The position numbers and the translations under genes were made by a program. A stretch of 64,000 nt of DNA from the NCBI GenBank assembly GCA_028751875.1, contig CM054140.1:47135551-47199550 (forward strand), written 5' to 3'. A model generated the notes under the pieces. It did not search any database, was not told where the DNA came from, and was given only the letters and a program-made list of their open reading frames with translations. Every line of letters starts with the position of its first letter. The first letter of the stretch is position 1. Source of the stretch: Rapana venosa. Lineage: Eukaryota > Mollusca > Gastropoda > Neogastropoda > Muricidae. Below are positions 39,285 to 48,737 of the stretch, piece by piece.

Positions 39285-40556
39285 GTGAGTGTATGTATAG
39301 ATGTTTGTGTGTGTTTGTGTGCACACGCGCATATATGGAAGAGACGTGTGTGTGCTTGTGCTTATGCTTATACATGCATGGCTGTGTGTCTCTGTATACC
39401 AGCACTTGCATGCATGCATGTATTCTGATAAAACATTTGTCTTGAAAAATGTCAAGCAAGGCTCAAATTTTTAAAGCCATGCCTTTATTACAAATACTCT
39501 ATATAATATTTAGGGGAGAAAAGATCTATATGCCATGTGAGCGTTTTAACTAGTGAAGTAATATCAGCAGGTGTTTTTAGGTCTTGTTTGCATTGATAGG
39601 TTTGTGAGTGGTCCAGAAAAAAATCCAAAAACATAACGATTCAAAGAGCTCATTTACTGTGTAGCAACACATTGAAGACTTGGTCAGCAGTTAGTACACT
39701 GAACAGTTATTTTGATATATGTCATTCAGCTTACACCAGGCAGATTTATCTTCTGGGAGTTTTGGGGCGAGGGGGGCTCAGCTAGCGTCTTTCTTGATCT
39801 AGGGTATAATTGGCTCATGGAGCATTATTTTGTTGACATAAGTTTTGACTAACACATCCGGTGTTTTGTACCTCTTGAGCCTGGTTAACGCTGTGATATT
39901 GTATGAAATGAAGCTTGGGGTGCAGCTTGTTCACATTATCTCAAGTTTGACTGGAGCTTCACAACTTACCATCCTCATCTTAGGATTAGATGTACAGGTA
40001 TAATTATATTATCACAGTCGCTCATATAACAGACAACAAATGTGTGAGGCGGTTACAACTTTTTAGTGGGATTAGTCAGTTATCAGTATTCTGGCGCTGC
40101 TTCAGTTCCCACGATTTGTTGTAATGGCTTGGAGGTCTTGATGTATGACCAGTGGCCAGTTCAGCTTTGGGGATCCTCTGTCCTCTTCCAGAAGGAATCT
40201 TTAACATTAGGCCTCCATGGTTGTCCAGATGTGATTGGGTAAATGAGCAACATGGCAGAGAAATGGAGAATCGTTTGCTTGACATAGAGGTGATGAAGAG
40301 TTTGGTTTGTACTCTTTTATGTTTTCTAAACATAAAGCGGGGTGGCTAATCACCAGCAGTGATACTATCATTGGTAAGGAAGTCACTCCTGTATGTGCAC
40401 AAGATTTAAGGCTGAAGATTTTTTTTAGCTGCTTTTGAGTTGGAAGTGTTGAGCATCTCATATGTATGCAGCTCTGGGGATGGCAGGTTTCTTAGCTGTG
40501 CTGTAGAAGTGACCGTGTGAAGTGAATAGTGACCTTGGATTTGTTGGGGTGTGCAG
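39285..40556 (+). other. Intron 5-6
   Basis: Unique DNA; I see no repeat family or further exon. Confidence 0.5.
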
Positions 40557-40610
40557 AACCGTGGTGGAAGGGAAGGAGGAACGTCACAGTCTGATACTGA
40601 AGGTCTGCAG
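40557..40610 (+). CDS. EFCAB14: EFCAB14-like exon 6: 54-base mini-exon (candidate)
   Basis: A short open segment bounded by GGGGTGTGCAG|A and CTGCAG|GTATGT. It is 18 codons (NRGGREGGTSQSDTEGLQ), phase 0-0, so it can be included or skipped without changing the frame. It is Gly/Ser-rich and would act as a linker. Found from splice sites and phase only; there is no homology support. Confidence 0.5.
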
Positions 40611-40749
40611 GTATGTAATGTGTGACTGGAACCTCCGCATTTCCCTGTTCACTGCCACAGGCATGTTGACTGTATTCTGTCAAACGTAAGGCACTGCCTT
40701 TCTCTTCAGCTTTAACCCATGCTCCGTTTACCAGCTATATATATATTAA

Positions 40750-41819
40750 CCCTTTGCTGGGCACAGCAAAATCATTTGTTCACTTCCTGCTGGGCAAGCA
40801 AAATGGAGGTGGATGGCCTCTGAGTGGGTGGGTGTATTTAACATGCAATAACTCCACAATGGCTTAATGGATTGTAATGAAATAAAAACAGCAAAATGCA
40901 GAAATGAATAAAGAAACTGCTATTTGCTATTGTGTGTTGTTGTTATTTTTTTTTAAAAAAGAATTATAATGCATAAACACACAAGGTCATTGATCGGTTT
41001 GTATGTGTCAAAGTTAGTGTTGCAATAGCTTTGGAATGCATGCATGGATTTTGATAAAATAAAAAGTAAAACATTCAGAAACAATTACAGAAGAAAAGTT
41101 TTCAACCTACTGTTGTGTTTTTAGTTTTTTTTATGAATGATGCACGAAAACATGAAACATTCCGACGGTCGCCATTTTGTTTGCCAACAATCGCCGACGA
41201 TCGCGATGCATGTTAACTTTACAGTTCGAGCCGCTACCATAACAAAAGTCCCAAATAGCAATCAATTCACAAAATATATCAAGTTGTGAACCATTGCCAA
41301 ACTCGAAATCCGCGATAATTTCCCCAATTCTATGAGCAGAATTCAAAACGCGCATCTGCCGAGTTAGATTTGACGATCGATTTACGTCTCGAACTTCGTT
41401 GTTGTCAAAGCCGTCTTTCTCGCTTCGATCAACAAAGTCAGAAGCGCACACACTACTCAGATCGCTTACATCGATATTTGAGCCTGGATACACATCTCAC
41501 AGCATCATATTTTTGGCATGAAAGCCATAAAAACGACCATACATGTCGGATTCGAAGATAGCGTCCATCTTGGGAAAAATTGCGATTTTTTTCCTCCAAA
41601 ACTTGCCACAAACACATTCCAACCGCCGCCATTTGCAATGTACATGCGGAAGTCACGTGGGCAGTCTCGTTGCTTCTATTTTCACGATATTTGAAGCGAG
41701 ATTGGCGGGAATTTCGAATGTATGAACGCACTGAAGTGACGGTCACGACGCCGGCCGTTTTTGGCCGTTGTGCCCAAGGATAGGTGCGGACGTTTTGGGA
41801 CGCTATGCCCAGCAAAGGG
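40750..41819 (-). mobile_element. Non-autonomous piggyBac-like element, TTAA flanks
   Basis: Both ends abut TTAA (40746-40749 and 41820-41823). The left end reads CCCTTTGCTGGGCACAGC; the reverse complement of the right end reads CCCTTTGCTGGGCATAGC, an inverted repeat with one mismatch in 18. TTAA target sites and ends starting CCC are hallmarks of the piggyBac superfamily. A transposase-like N-terminal remnant lies inside on the minus strand. At 1070 bases it is too short for a full transposase, so it is an internally deleted copy in the intron between exons 6 and 7. Confidence 0.85.
41131..41568 (-). pseudogene. Remnant of piggyBac-type transposase N-terminus
   Basis: From an ATG at 41568 the frame starts MDAIFESDMYGRFYGFHA, meets an in-frame TGA at 41497-41499 (codon 24), then continues with an acidic stretch (SNIDVSDLSSVCASDF, EKDGFDNNEVRD) to a stop at 41131. 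An acidic N-terminal region is usual for this transposase superfamily; the DDD catalytic domain is absent. The assignment depends mainly on the flanking TTAA and inverted repeats. Confidence 0.55.
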
Positions 41820-42149
41820 TTAATTCTATTGCTGAAATCTGTCAACAGCTGTTGAGATGTAACACCTGATGATTTTTTTTTTTTTTTTTCATATTTGTAC
41901 TTACATTACAAAAATGCTGTTGCACCTTTATGGGCCTGTGAGATGGTCTAAGGAAGTAGATATTGTGTGATATTGTGTAGCAATTTATTGATTAAAAGCG
42001 AAATATTTATTTGCATGTCGGTCTCTGATCCAGCTTTTAAAAGTGATTTTGGATGATTTTTTTGGGTCAAAAGTAACTATGCAAATGAATCTAATAGATA
42101 AGCAGTTGGATACTGTAATTTATATGAGCACCTAGCTGTGTCTTTTGTG

Positions 42150-42345
42150 AAAATATCAAGTAGATAGGAACAGATGACAAATTTGAAGAAAACTCCTGCA
42201 CACCGGTGTTGCGTTTAGACATCATGCCCAAAGTCGGAATGCAGCGACCTATAATGATGGTGGTGGTGGGTAGAAACGGTCGCATAAGCAGAATCTCTCC
42301 ATAGGTGAACACTCTGGCTCTAGCCAAGGAACTGGGAAAAACACT
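42150..42345 (+). mobile_element. SINE 3' fragment, tail type B
   Basis: GTAGATAGGAACAGATGACA, CATCATGCCCAAAGTCGGAA, AACGGTCGCATAAGCAGAAT and AGGTGAACACTCTGGCTCTA. The head is missing. It ends about 100 bases before the exon 7 acceptor. Confidence 0.8.
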
Positions 42346-42448
42346 TGTATTCACTCGGCTGTAGCATCCATCTCTAGATACTATTGAAAAGTGTAAAAAA
42401 TGAAGTCTACTGACTGTTCTGCACTTGTGGTGGTGGTATGGTGTGCAG

Positions 42449-42523
42449 GCGATGGTGACCCAGCTCAACACCACCTTCTCCCAGTCCATTGCAAAGGCTG
42501 TGACAGATTTGAGCCAACAGCAG
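42449..42523 (+). CDS. EFCAB14: EFCAB14-like exon 7: coiled coil
   Basis: 75 bases, 25 codons, phase 0-0: AMVTQLNTTFSQSIAKAV then TDLSQQQ. The acceptor is GTGTGCAG|G and the donor CAGCAG|GTGACC. N-T-T is a possible N-glycosylation site. The heptad pattern continues from exon 5. Confidence 0.8.
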
Positions 42524-42931
42524 GTGACCAGTCTTTTTCTCTCTCTGTCTGCTGCTGTGCGTGTCTTGTCTGCCTGCATTTTGCCTGGATTAGTGTGTGT
42601 GTGTGTGTTTATAGGTTCACATATGTATGTGCATTTAGGAGTCTAGATTGGGATTTCTTTAAGGACTGGAAGAACCTTTGGTATTTTTTTTGTTTTTTAA
42701 ATCTTACTTTTGTTTTCAAGAAAAGATGTACATCATAATCAATCAGATGATAGTTGAATCCATGTGTGACTAGTATGTGCAGATACCTGTCGGAACCACC
42801 GTTCTCAGTTCACTTGTGTTCTGTTGAGATCTTTTTACCCACTCCAGTAATATGACTTCTGGAGCTGTCAGGATTACTACAATCCTGCTGCATTATCTCA
42901 GGGAAGGACGAGAAGAAAAGAAATAGCCCTA

Positions 42932-42981
<50 letters not shown>

Positions 42982-43163
42982 GTGTGTGTGTGAGTGAGTG
43001 TATGTGTGTGTGTGTGTTGGTGAATTTATGTGTGTGTGGGTGCATTTATGTGGGTGCATGTGTGTCTGTGTAAACATTTAGCAAGAGCTATTGACAGACT
43101 CCTAAGAAACGTTGCATGGTGGAAAAAAAAGAAAAGAAACATGGATGTTATCGTTTCCCACAG
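42524..43163 (+). other. Intron 7-8
   Basis: Unique DNA with (TG)n at 42937-43020. Confidence 0.7.
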
Positions 43164-43286
43164 ACGCACATAGAGGCACTGGACCAGTTCACCCAGGAAC
43201 TGCAGACCAAAGTCAGCGGAGTTCAGAGGTTGGCCCTCACCCTGAACGCCTCCCAGCACATCATACAGGAGGCCCTGTTGCCACAG
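43164..43286 (+). CDS. EFCAB14: EFCAB14-like exon 8: coiled coil
   Basis: 123 bases, 41 codons, phase 0-0, acceptor GTTTCCCACAG|A and donor CCACAG|GTGTGT. The product runs THIEALDQFTQELQTK, VSGVQRLALTLNAS, QHIIQEALLPQ. N-A-S is a likely glycosylation sequon. A tandem repeat of a 35-base unit begins about a dozen bases after the donor. GC-rich third positions (CTG, CAG, GCC, ACC) support real coding. Confidence 0.9.
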
Positions 43287-43298
43287 GTGTGTCTCTGA

Positions 43299-43436
43299 CA
43301 ACCCTTGTTGTGTGGTGAAAGCCTTCAGCCTTACAACCCTTGTTGTGTAGTGAAAGCCTTCAGCCTTACAACCCTTGTTGTGTAGTGAAAGCCTTCAGCC
43401 TTACAACCCTTGTTGTGTAGTGAAAGCCTTCAGTTG
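43299..43436 (+). repeat. 35-base tandem repeat beside exon 8 donor
   Basis: Four nearly identical units, ACAACCCTTGTTGTGTAGTG plus AAAGCCTTCAGCCTT, starting 12 bases after the exon 8 donor. ACAACCCTTGTTGT is itself a near-palindrome. Confidence 0.95.
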
Positions 43437-43459
43437 TTGTGAATGTCTGTTGTTTTATT

Positions 43460-43562
43460 TATTTATTATTTCATTTCAAAGATAATGGATTAGGCATTTA
43501 TGTGCTTTTTATTTTATTTTACATCTAGTCCCCCTTGTGTATGCAGTTTTTTAGATGGTGTT
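43460..43562 (-). mobile_element. SINE 3' fragment, tail type A, degenerate
   Basis: TTTCAAAGATAATGGATTAG, TTTATGTGCTTTTT and CCCCCTTGTGTATGCAG in reverse orientation. Confidence 0.65.
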
Positions 43563-43654
43563 TCATTTGAAGTGATTCAGAGAAAGGCAAACAGCGAGAG
43601 GAAATGGATGTAAAGAAGTTTATTTCTCAGAGTGCATCAGAAAAAGACTTAGCA

Positions 43655-43925
43655 GCAAGATGAAAGGAAATAATGTATAGAATGTCAGTTGTTTTATTTG
43701 AAATAATTCAGATTGTCTCTCTCCCACCCACCCCCACCCCCTACCCCCCAATACAAAAAAAAAGGACAATCAAGAAGATAAAGAGAAGTGGACATATTGA
43801 TGAAAGGAAATGGATGTATAGAATGTCGGTCATTTCATTTGAAATAAATCAAATTATATCCCCCCCACACCCACCCCTCCCCCCAAAAGAAGACAATCAA
43901 GAAGGTAAAGAGAAACGGACACATT
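43655..43925 (+). repeat. Tandem duplication of about 125 bases
   Basis: Two diverged units, each with GAAAGGAAAT.ATGTATAGAA, TTTGAAATAA.TCA, a C-rich block and CAATCAAGAAG.TAAAGAGAA; a partial third precedes them. Confidence 0.8.
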
Positions 43926-44146
43926 ATTGTTAAAATCTTTGATAATTAGCTTTACTAGAAATTTCTATTTTTGCGTTCTATCATTTTTTTTTTGCTTTCT
44001 CATTTTCTCTTTCTTTTTTTGTTTTTCATTTTTCTTTCTGTCCTGTCATGTTTGTTTTGGGTTGGTTGTTTTGTTGTTTTGTTTGTTTTTTGGGGGGGGC
44101 GTGGGGTTGCAATGTAAGGGGAGGAAAGGGGTCTGTGGTGGTTTGT

Positions 44147-44375
44147 GTCTCTTTGTAGGACTGTATAGCGGCTCTTTGTAGGACTGTATAGCAGCTCTTT
44201 GTATGACTGTATAGCGGCTCTTTGTATGACTGTATAGCGGCTCTTTGTATGACTGTATAGCGGCTCTTTGTATGACTGTATAGCGGCTCTTTGTATGACT
44301 GTATAGCGGCTCTTTGTATGACTGTATAGCGGCTCTTTGTATGACTGTATAGCGGCTCTTTGTATGACTGTATGG
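44147..44375 (+). repeat. 23-base minisatellite beside exon 9 acceptor
   Basis: About ten nearly perfect copies of CTCTTTGTATGACTGTATAG plus CGG. The first units carry GGACTG in place of TGACTG and one has CAG for CGG. The array ends about 27 bases before the acceptor AG at 44400-44401. Confidence 0.96.
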
Positions 44376-44401
44376 CGGTGTGATTTCTGTCCTTCTGGCA
44401 G

Positions 44402-44482
44402 AACACGTCTCAGTCTCCAGAGGGAGACGATTTTACCCAGCTGCAGAGAAAAGTGGACGAGTTGGAGCTGACTCTGGAACAG
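44402..44482 (+). CDS. EFCAB14: EFCAB14-like exon 9: coiled coil
   Basis: 81 bases, 27 codons, phase 0-0, acceptor CCTTCTGGCAG|A and donor GAACAG|GTACGT. It encodes NTSQSPEGDDFTQLQ then RKVDELELTLEQ, a textbook heptad pattern, with N-T-S as a sequon. A 23-base minisatellite ends about 30 bases upstream, so the branch point and acceptor sit between the array and the exon. Confidence 0.86.
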
Positions 44483-44589
44483 GTACGTTTATTTAAACCA
44501 AAGTATGACTGGCTATGTCGGTGGATTTCTTTATCAAGTGGGATTTTTTTTTTTTTTAATTAATTAATTTATTTTATTTATTTATTTAT

Positions 44590-44987
44590 TTATACCACTT
44601 TAAGTCATGAGATTTCTCTGCGTGAAATTCGGGCTGCTCTCCCTGGGGAGAGCGCGTCGCCACAAGAGCAGCGCCACCCTTTTTTGTTGTTGTTTTTTTT
44701 GTCTGCAACTGTATTTGTTTCCCTATCAGAGTGGCTTTTTCCTAAGAATTTTGCCAGGGACAACTTTCTTGTTGCCGTGGGTTCTTTTATGTGCGCTGAA
44801 TAATTATGCGTAACACACAGGACCTCGGTTTATTGTCTTATCCAAAAGACTAGCCCTCAGACCACCACTCATGGTCTAATGGATGGGGGAAAAGTATCGG
44901 GCCCAAATGGGATTCGAACCACCGCACACTTCCAACCCAGACTTTTCGCTTTCTAGACAGGCACGTTACCTCTAGACCACTGATTTC
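44590..44987 (-). mobile_element. SINE family 2, full length
   Basis: Reverse orientation: 3' end CACTTTAAGTCATGAGATTT, body GAGCGCGTCGCCACAAGAGC and CAGAGTGGCTTTTTCCTAAG, region TCTAATGGATGGGGGAAAAG, B-box complement GGGATTCGAACCACC and A-box complement TTACCTCTAGACCAC. The best copy of this family here. Confidence 0.9.
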
Positions 44988-45421
44988 ATTTCTTTTCAAA
45001 AGTGGATTTGTTTTATTTTAATAGATTTAGTTTGTTTTCAGGAGTTAACAAAACAAAAATAGCCACAAATAGGTAAGAATTTTTTTCTTTTTACAAGAGA
45101 GGTCTTTTGGAAAGTTACTTCTTTATGAGTGATAACAGTTTTGTGATGTCTATTTATTTTCTTTCTTTATCTTATTCTTTTATTTTGAAGAAAATGGAAT
45201 AAGCACTCATGATGTCAAACCAGGCGTGAGCTTTTTCTGTCTGATATGAATTAGCATATTAAGTGGTTTTGGTAGGATTTTTTTGGGGAGGAGGGGGGGG
45301 TGTTTGTTTTTTGCCACAAGCACAGTTATTTTTTTAGGTCTCGGGTATTGGTTTTAACTAATTTGAGGGTTGTTTGTGCGGTCCTCTCACTACACAGTGA
45401 CTGTTCTGGTTTAACCTGATC

Positions 45422-45840
45422 ATTGGCTAGGGCTTAGTTAACATCAGTACTGACGTTTGTTGAAGAGCTGTGAAAACTGAATGCTACGCTACATGACAAA
45501 GATCAAATGGGAAGACAGGATCATGAATTAAGAACTATGGAGACTGTGCACAGTTGATGATCTGAAGTCTGTAGCTAGTACCAATAGACTGCACTGGTTT
45601 GGGCACATTCAACGGAAAGCAGACCACCACATCATAAAAAGACAATGAACTTCGTAGTGGATGGAAAGAGACCAAAGGGAAGACCTAGCAAAACCTAGGC
45701 TACCTGTATTGCAGATGATCTTAGAGAAAGGGGCATAAATAAGGTTGAAGCTCAAAACAGAGATGGAGAAGGCTCATCTATGTCAAACCTCCCCTGGGAG
45801 AAACATGACAAAAAAGGAAGAAGAAGATTGGCTAGGGCTT
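45422..45840 (+). mobile_element. LINE 3' fragment with 14-base target duplication and SINE-like 5' piece
   Basis: ATTGGCTAGGGCTT occurs at 45422-45435 and 45827-45840 and bounds a 391-base insert. The insert opens with GTTAACATCAGTACTGAC, a piece of the family 1 SINE body, then switches at about 45456 to a LINE reverse-transcriptase 3' region. This matches 49090-49465 at the DNA level (AGAGCTGTGAAAAC, CAGACCACCACATCATAAAA) and ends in GAAGAAGAAG. The LINE frame is broken by an in-frame stop and small deletions. Confidence 0.85.
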
Positions 45841-46004
45841 TACTGAGAGTTGTATTTGATCTTGAAGTATTTTAGTCTGTACATGTATAGCTGTACCGGT
45901 ACATGTATAGTTGTACCGTTTGAATCTGAGCTTTAACCACTAACAAGATGACGACAGTCCTGATATATGTGGTTGACAAAACTATGAACCATATTTATGT
46001 ATTT

Positions 46005-46080
46005 ATTTATTCTTTTATATTGAGGATAATGGAATAAACGCTTGATGTGCTTTATTACACCCAGTCTCCGTGTGTAGAAC
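46005..46080 (-). mobile_element. SINE 3' fragment, tail type A
   Basis: TATTGAGGATAATGGAATAA, TGATGTGCTTTATTACACCC and AGTCTCCGTGTGTAGA, placed head-on against the next SINE. Confidence 0.75.
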
Positions 46081-46096
46081 CTAAAATGAAATTGAC

Positions 46097-46525
46097 TGTG
46101 GGGGACAGGATAGCCAAGTGGTTAGACTGTTGAGCTCATGATCTGATGGCCCAGGTTCGAGGCACCTGTTCGAGGGGATTTTTCTCCCTGGAGTTAACAT
46201 CAGTACTGACGCCACTGCCCCAAAAGTCCTTTGGATGAGACAATAAACAGAAGTCCCATGTGCAAACGACACACAGAACATCTTGTGCACGTGTTAAAAC
46301 CTGCTCTGCTTTTCGGAAGAGTGTCTGTGACCATTGTATGCCAGGAAGAGCGGTTGACTGTTTTTAAAAAAAAAACAACAACAAAAAATATGGACACTGG
46401 TGTTGTGTTGAGACATCATTTCTGAAGTCAGAATGCGGCTACCTTAATGGTGGGGGGAAAAACGGTCGCATATGCAAAATCTCAGCATTGGTGAACATCA
46501 GAGCTCAAACAGAGGAACCCCCCCA
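46097..46525 (+). mobile_element. tRNA-derived SINE, tail type B, full length
   Basis: Head GGACAGGATAGCCAAGTGGT with CCAGGTTCGAGGCACC, body GAGTTAACATCAGTACTGAC and AACATCTTGTGCACGTGTTA, tail CATCATTTCTGAAGTCAGAA, AACGGTCGCATATGCAAAAT and TGGTGAACATCAGAGCTCAA. The clearest example of the B-tailed form. Confidence 0.9.
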
Positions 46526-46948
46526 CAAAAGTTGACTGCATTTAAAAACTTTGATTTGGGGAATATGGCTACATAAAACATTCAGCCGTATACCAGTACC
46601 TCTGCTGTAACTGAACACTTTGTACCCCGTGAGTTCATCTGCAGTGCAGTCACTGTGAACCAGTCCCACAGCAGCTGAGTGCAGTGTGCACTGGGTCATT
46701 GTAGTAAAGCTGTCACTTTTTTGGGGTTTAAACCCCATTTTTTATGAAACTCTGGCATTGTGGTTTGTAAATGACTGCCTGTTGTGTATATATGCATTTA
46801 AGTGTATACTGCGTAAAAATAATACAACGATGAAATGAGAATAGAGCAGAACGGGAAGAGTGAAAGTGAAGGAAACTGCTGGGGTATAGAGAAATCCGTA
46901 CCCTGTCCACAGGAGATAATTGCGTGGTACTGATTAATCCGTACCCCA

Positions 46949-47251
46949 GGTACAAAGCATTAACTCACCTCGTCTGCTTTTTTCTTCTTTTTAATTTATT
47001 CTTTATATCGAGGATAATGGAATAAGCACTCATGTGCTGTTTTACATCCAGTCCCCGTGTGTATGCGGTTTTGTAAATTCTGTCATCTGTTCCCACCGGC
47101 ACACAATGGCCTACTCTTACGAAAAGCGGAACAGGATTTAACGTGTGCACAAGATGTTCTGCATGCATTCGCACACGGGGTCTCAGTTTATAGTCTCATC
47201 CGAAGGACTACAAGGCAAAGGGTACAAAGCATTAACTCGCCTCGTCTGCTT
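46949..47251 (-). mobile_element. SINE, tail type A, with 31-base target duplication
   Basis: GGTACAAAGCATTAACTC and following bases occur at 46949-46979 and 47221-47251, with one difference in 31. Between them lies a reverse-oriented family 1 element (TATCGAGGATAATGGAATAA to TAGTCTCATCCGAAGGACTA) lacking its tRNA-like head. The insertion ends 87 bases before exon 10. Confidence 0.9.
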
Positions 47252-47261
47252 GCATGTATGT

Positions 47262-47274
47262 GTGTGTGTGTGCC

Positions 47275-47337
<63 letters not shown>
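47262..47337 (+). repeat. (TG)n tract forming the exon 10 acceptor
   Basis: About 30 TG units run directly into TGCAG, which is used as the exon 10 acceptor. There is no separate pyrimidine tract. Confidence 0.9.
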
Positions 47338-47508
47338 GGTCTGCTGTTGTTGCGTCACCTACAGGCAGGGGATGGCAACCTGACCAAATCAGAGTCCGCC
47401 GCCACCGACCTCTCTTCTCCCCCGCCTTCAGACCAGCTGTTTCAGACACTGCTGAAGGGCCATCAAGAATTTGTGCACTTCAAAAGCGAAGTGTATCATG
47501 ATATCTCT
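47338..47508 (+). CDS. EFCAB14: EFCAB14-like exon 10
   Basis: 171 bases, 57 codons, phase 0-0. The acceptor is the end of a (TG)n tract, TGTGTGTGCAG|GGT, with no normal pyrimidine tract; the donor is ATCTCT|GTGAGT. It encodes GLLLLRHLQAGDGNLTK, a Ser/Pro linker (SESAATDLSSPPPSDQL), then FQTLLKGHQEFVHFKSEV and YHDIS. N-L-T is a sequon. Codon use is GC-rich as in exon 8. Confidence 0.85.
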
Positions 47509-47519
47509 GTGAGTACCGT

Positions 47520-47542
47520 CTGCCTCTCTCCCTCTCTCTCTC

Positions 47543-47586
<44 letters not shown>

Positions 47587-47682
47587 CCCCTCTCTTTCTC
47601 CTCTCCCTCCCTCTCTCTCTCTCCCCCTCTCTTTCTCCTCTCCCTCCCTCTCTCTCTCTCCCTCCCTCTCTCTCTCTCAGAA
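47520..47682. repeat. (CT)n tract after exon 10 donor
   Basis: CT and CCCT repeats start about 12 bases after the donor. Confidence 0.95.
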
Positions 47683-47939
47683 GAAGAAGAAAATCAACAT
47701 CAGTCTTAGCAAAATAAACGCTAGTGTTTTAAAATTTCTTTCTGTTCAGAGTAGATGTTAACACTTTGATGCTTACTTTTGACATTTTTACTATAAAAAT
47801 ATTTTATGAGCATTGGCATGCTTTGTTTTCCGTAAAAGCCAGGATGGCGATTGTGACATTTCAAATGTGAGAATGATTTTGGTTGAAATCTTATTCTGTG
47901 AAATAAGAGAAGTTTTCTGGGTGTATTTTTTATCTTTAA

Positions 47940-48648
47940 CCTCTTAACTGCCCAGTGCAAGTGCACCCTATACGCCGGGAAATAAAATTCTTATGTACCA
48001 CAATTATGTTCATATCCCTCTTACTCAGAAACTACTACATGAATATTCCTGATAGTCTACCCAATGACAGTATATATATTGTAGATTACTTCAAGGCAAG
48101 CTCAAATTAGTTAGCATGATATTTAATTGCGAAAATGTATTTAAAATGTAAAAATTCGGCCAAAAATACGATTTTTTCATCACTACTGTCATTCTGAATA
48201 CCCCACATCTCAACAACGTCAAACATAAGTCTAGGCCAAATCTTATTCATTGTTTTTTAAATACACGCTCTCCTGAATCATACTTGATCGTTTTTATCAC
48301 TGTTAGGTAAATCTACAAATTTATTTGCCACTTTTACAGCTGTGTAAAGCTATTGATGCCTTCAACAAGAAGTGTCAGCCATTTTGAACTTGAACTTCCC
48401 AAGCAGTCATGCATAAAAACACAAAATACGAGCTAAAAAACGATTGTTTTTGCCACAGTTTTTGCAGCTGGATGTTACCAAGCAACAGGAGAGTGATCTC
48501 CATTTATTTTGGAGTTCTTTCCCTTTAACTGTAGTCAAGGAAGTAGGCTTGTTTACTTTGGTTCGACACCCTGGAAATTTTCCGGGTTGTAGGCATATAG
48601 TGTGCACGTTTAGCCCCGGAAAATTTCTGGGGTAAGGCATTCTAGGGG
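47940..48648. mobile_element. Second TTAA-flanked piggyBac-like short element (candidate)
   Basis: TTAA lies at 47936-47939 and 48649-48652. The left end reads CCTCTTAACTGCC; the reverse complement of the right end reads CCCCTAGAATGCC, nine of 13 matching. The 709-base interior is AT-rich without coding frames and contains CCGGGAAATAAAAT-like and CCCCGGAAAATTTC motifs near opposite ends. Flanks and ends fit piggyBac-type non-autonomous elements, but the ends are more diverged than in the 40.7 kb copy. Confidence 0.55.
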
Positions 48649-48737
48649 TTAATGTAACAATTTGTTCACCTTAACACCTAGAAAGTTATCTTCAAGTCTG
48701 AAATCTTATCTTGTTGATTTATTGTTTTTCTTGGCAG

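Noticed and set aside
44026..44406. 126-codon minus-strand frame with a repeated SYKEPLYSHTK motif
   Set aside because: Translation of the 23-base minisatellite, whose length is not a multiple of three but which is open in this orientation; no start or splice context.
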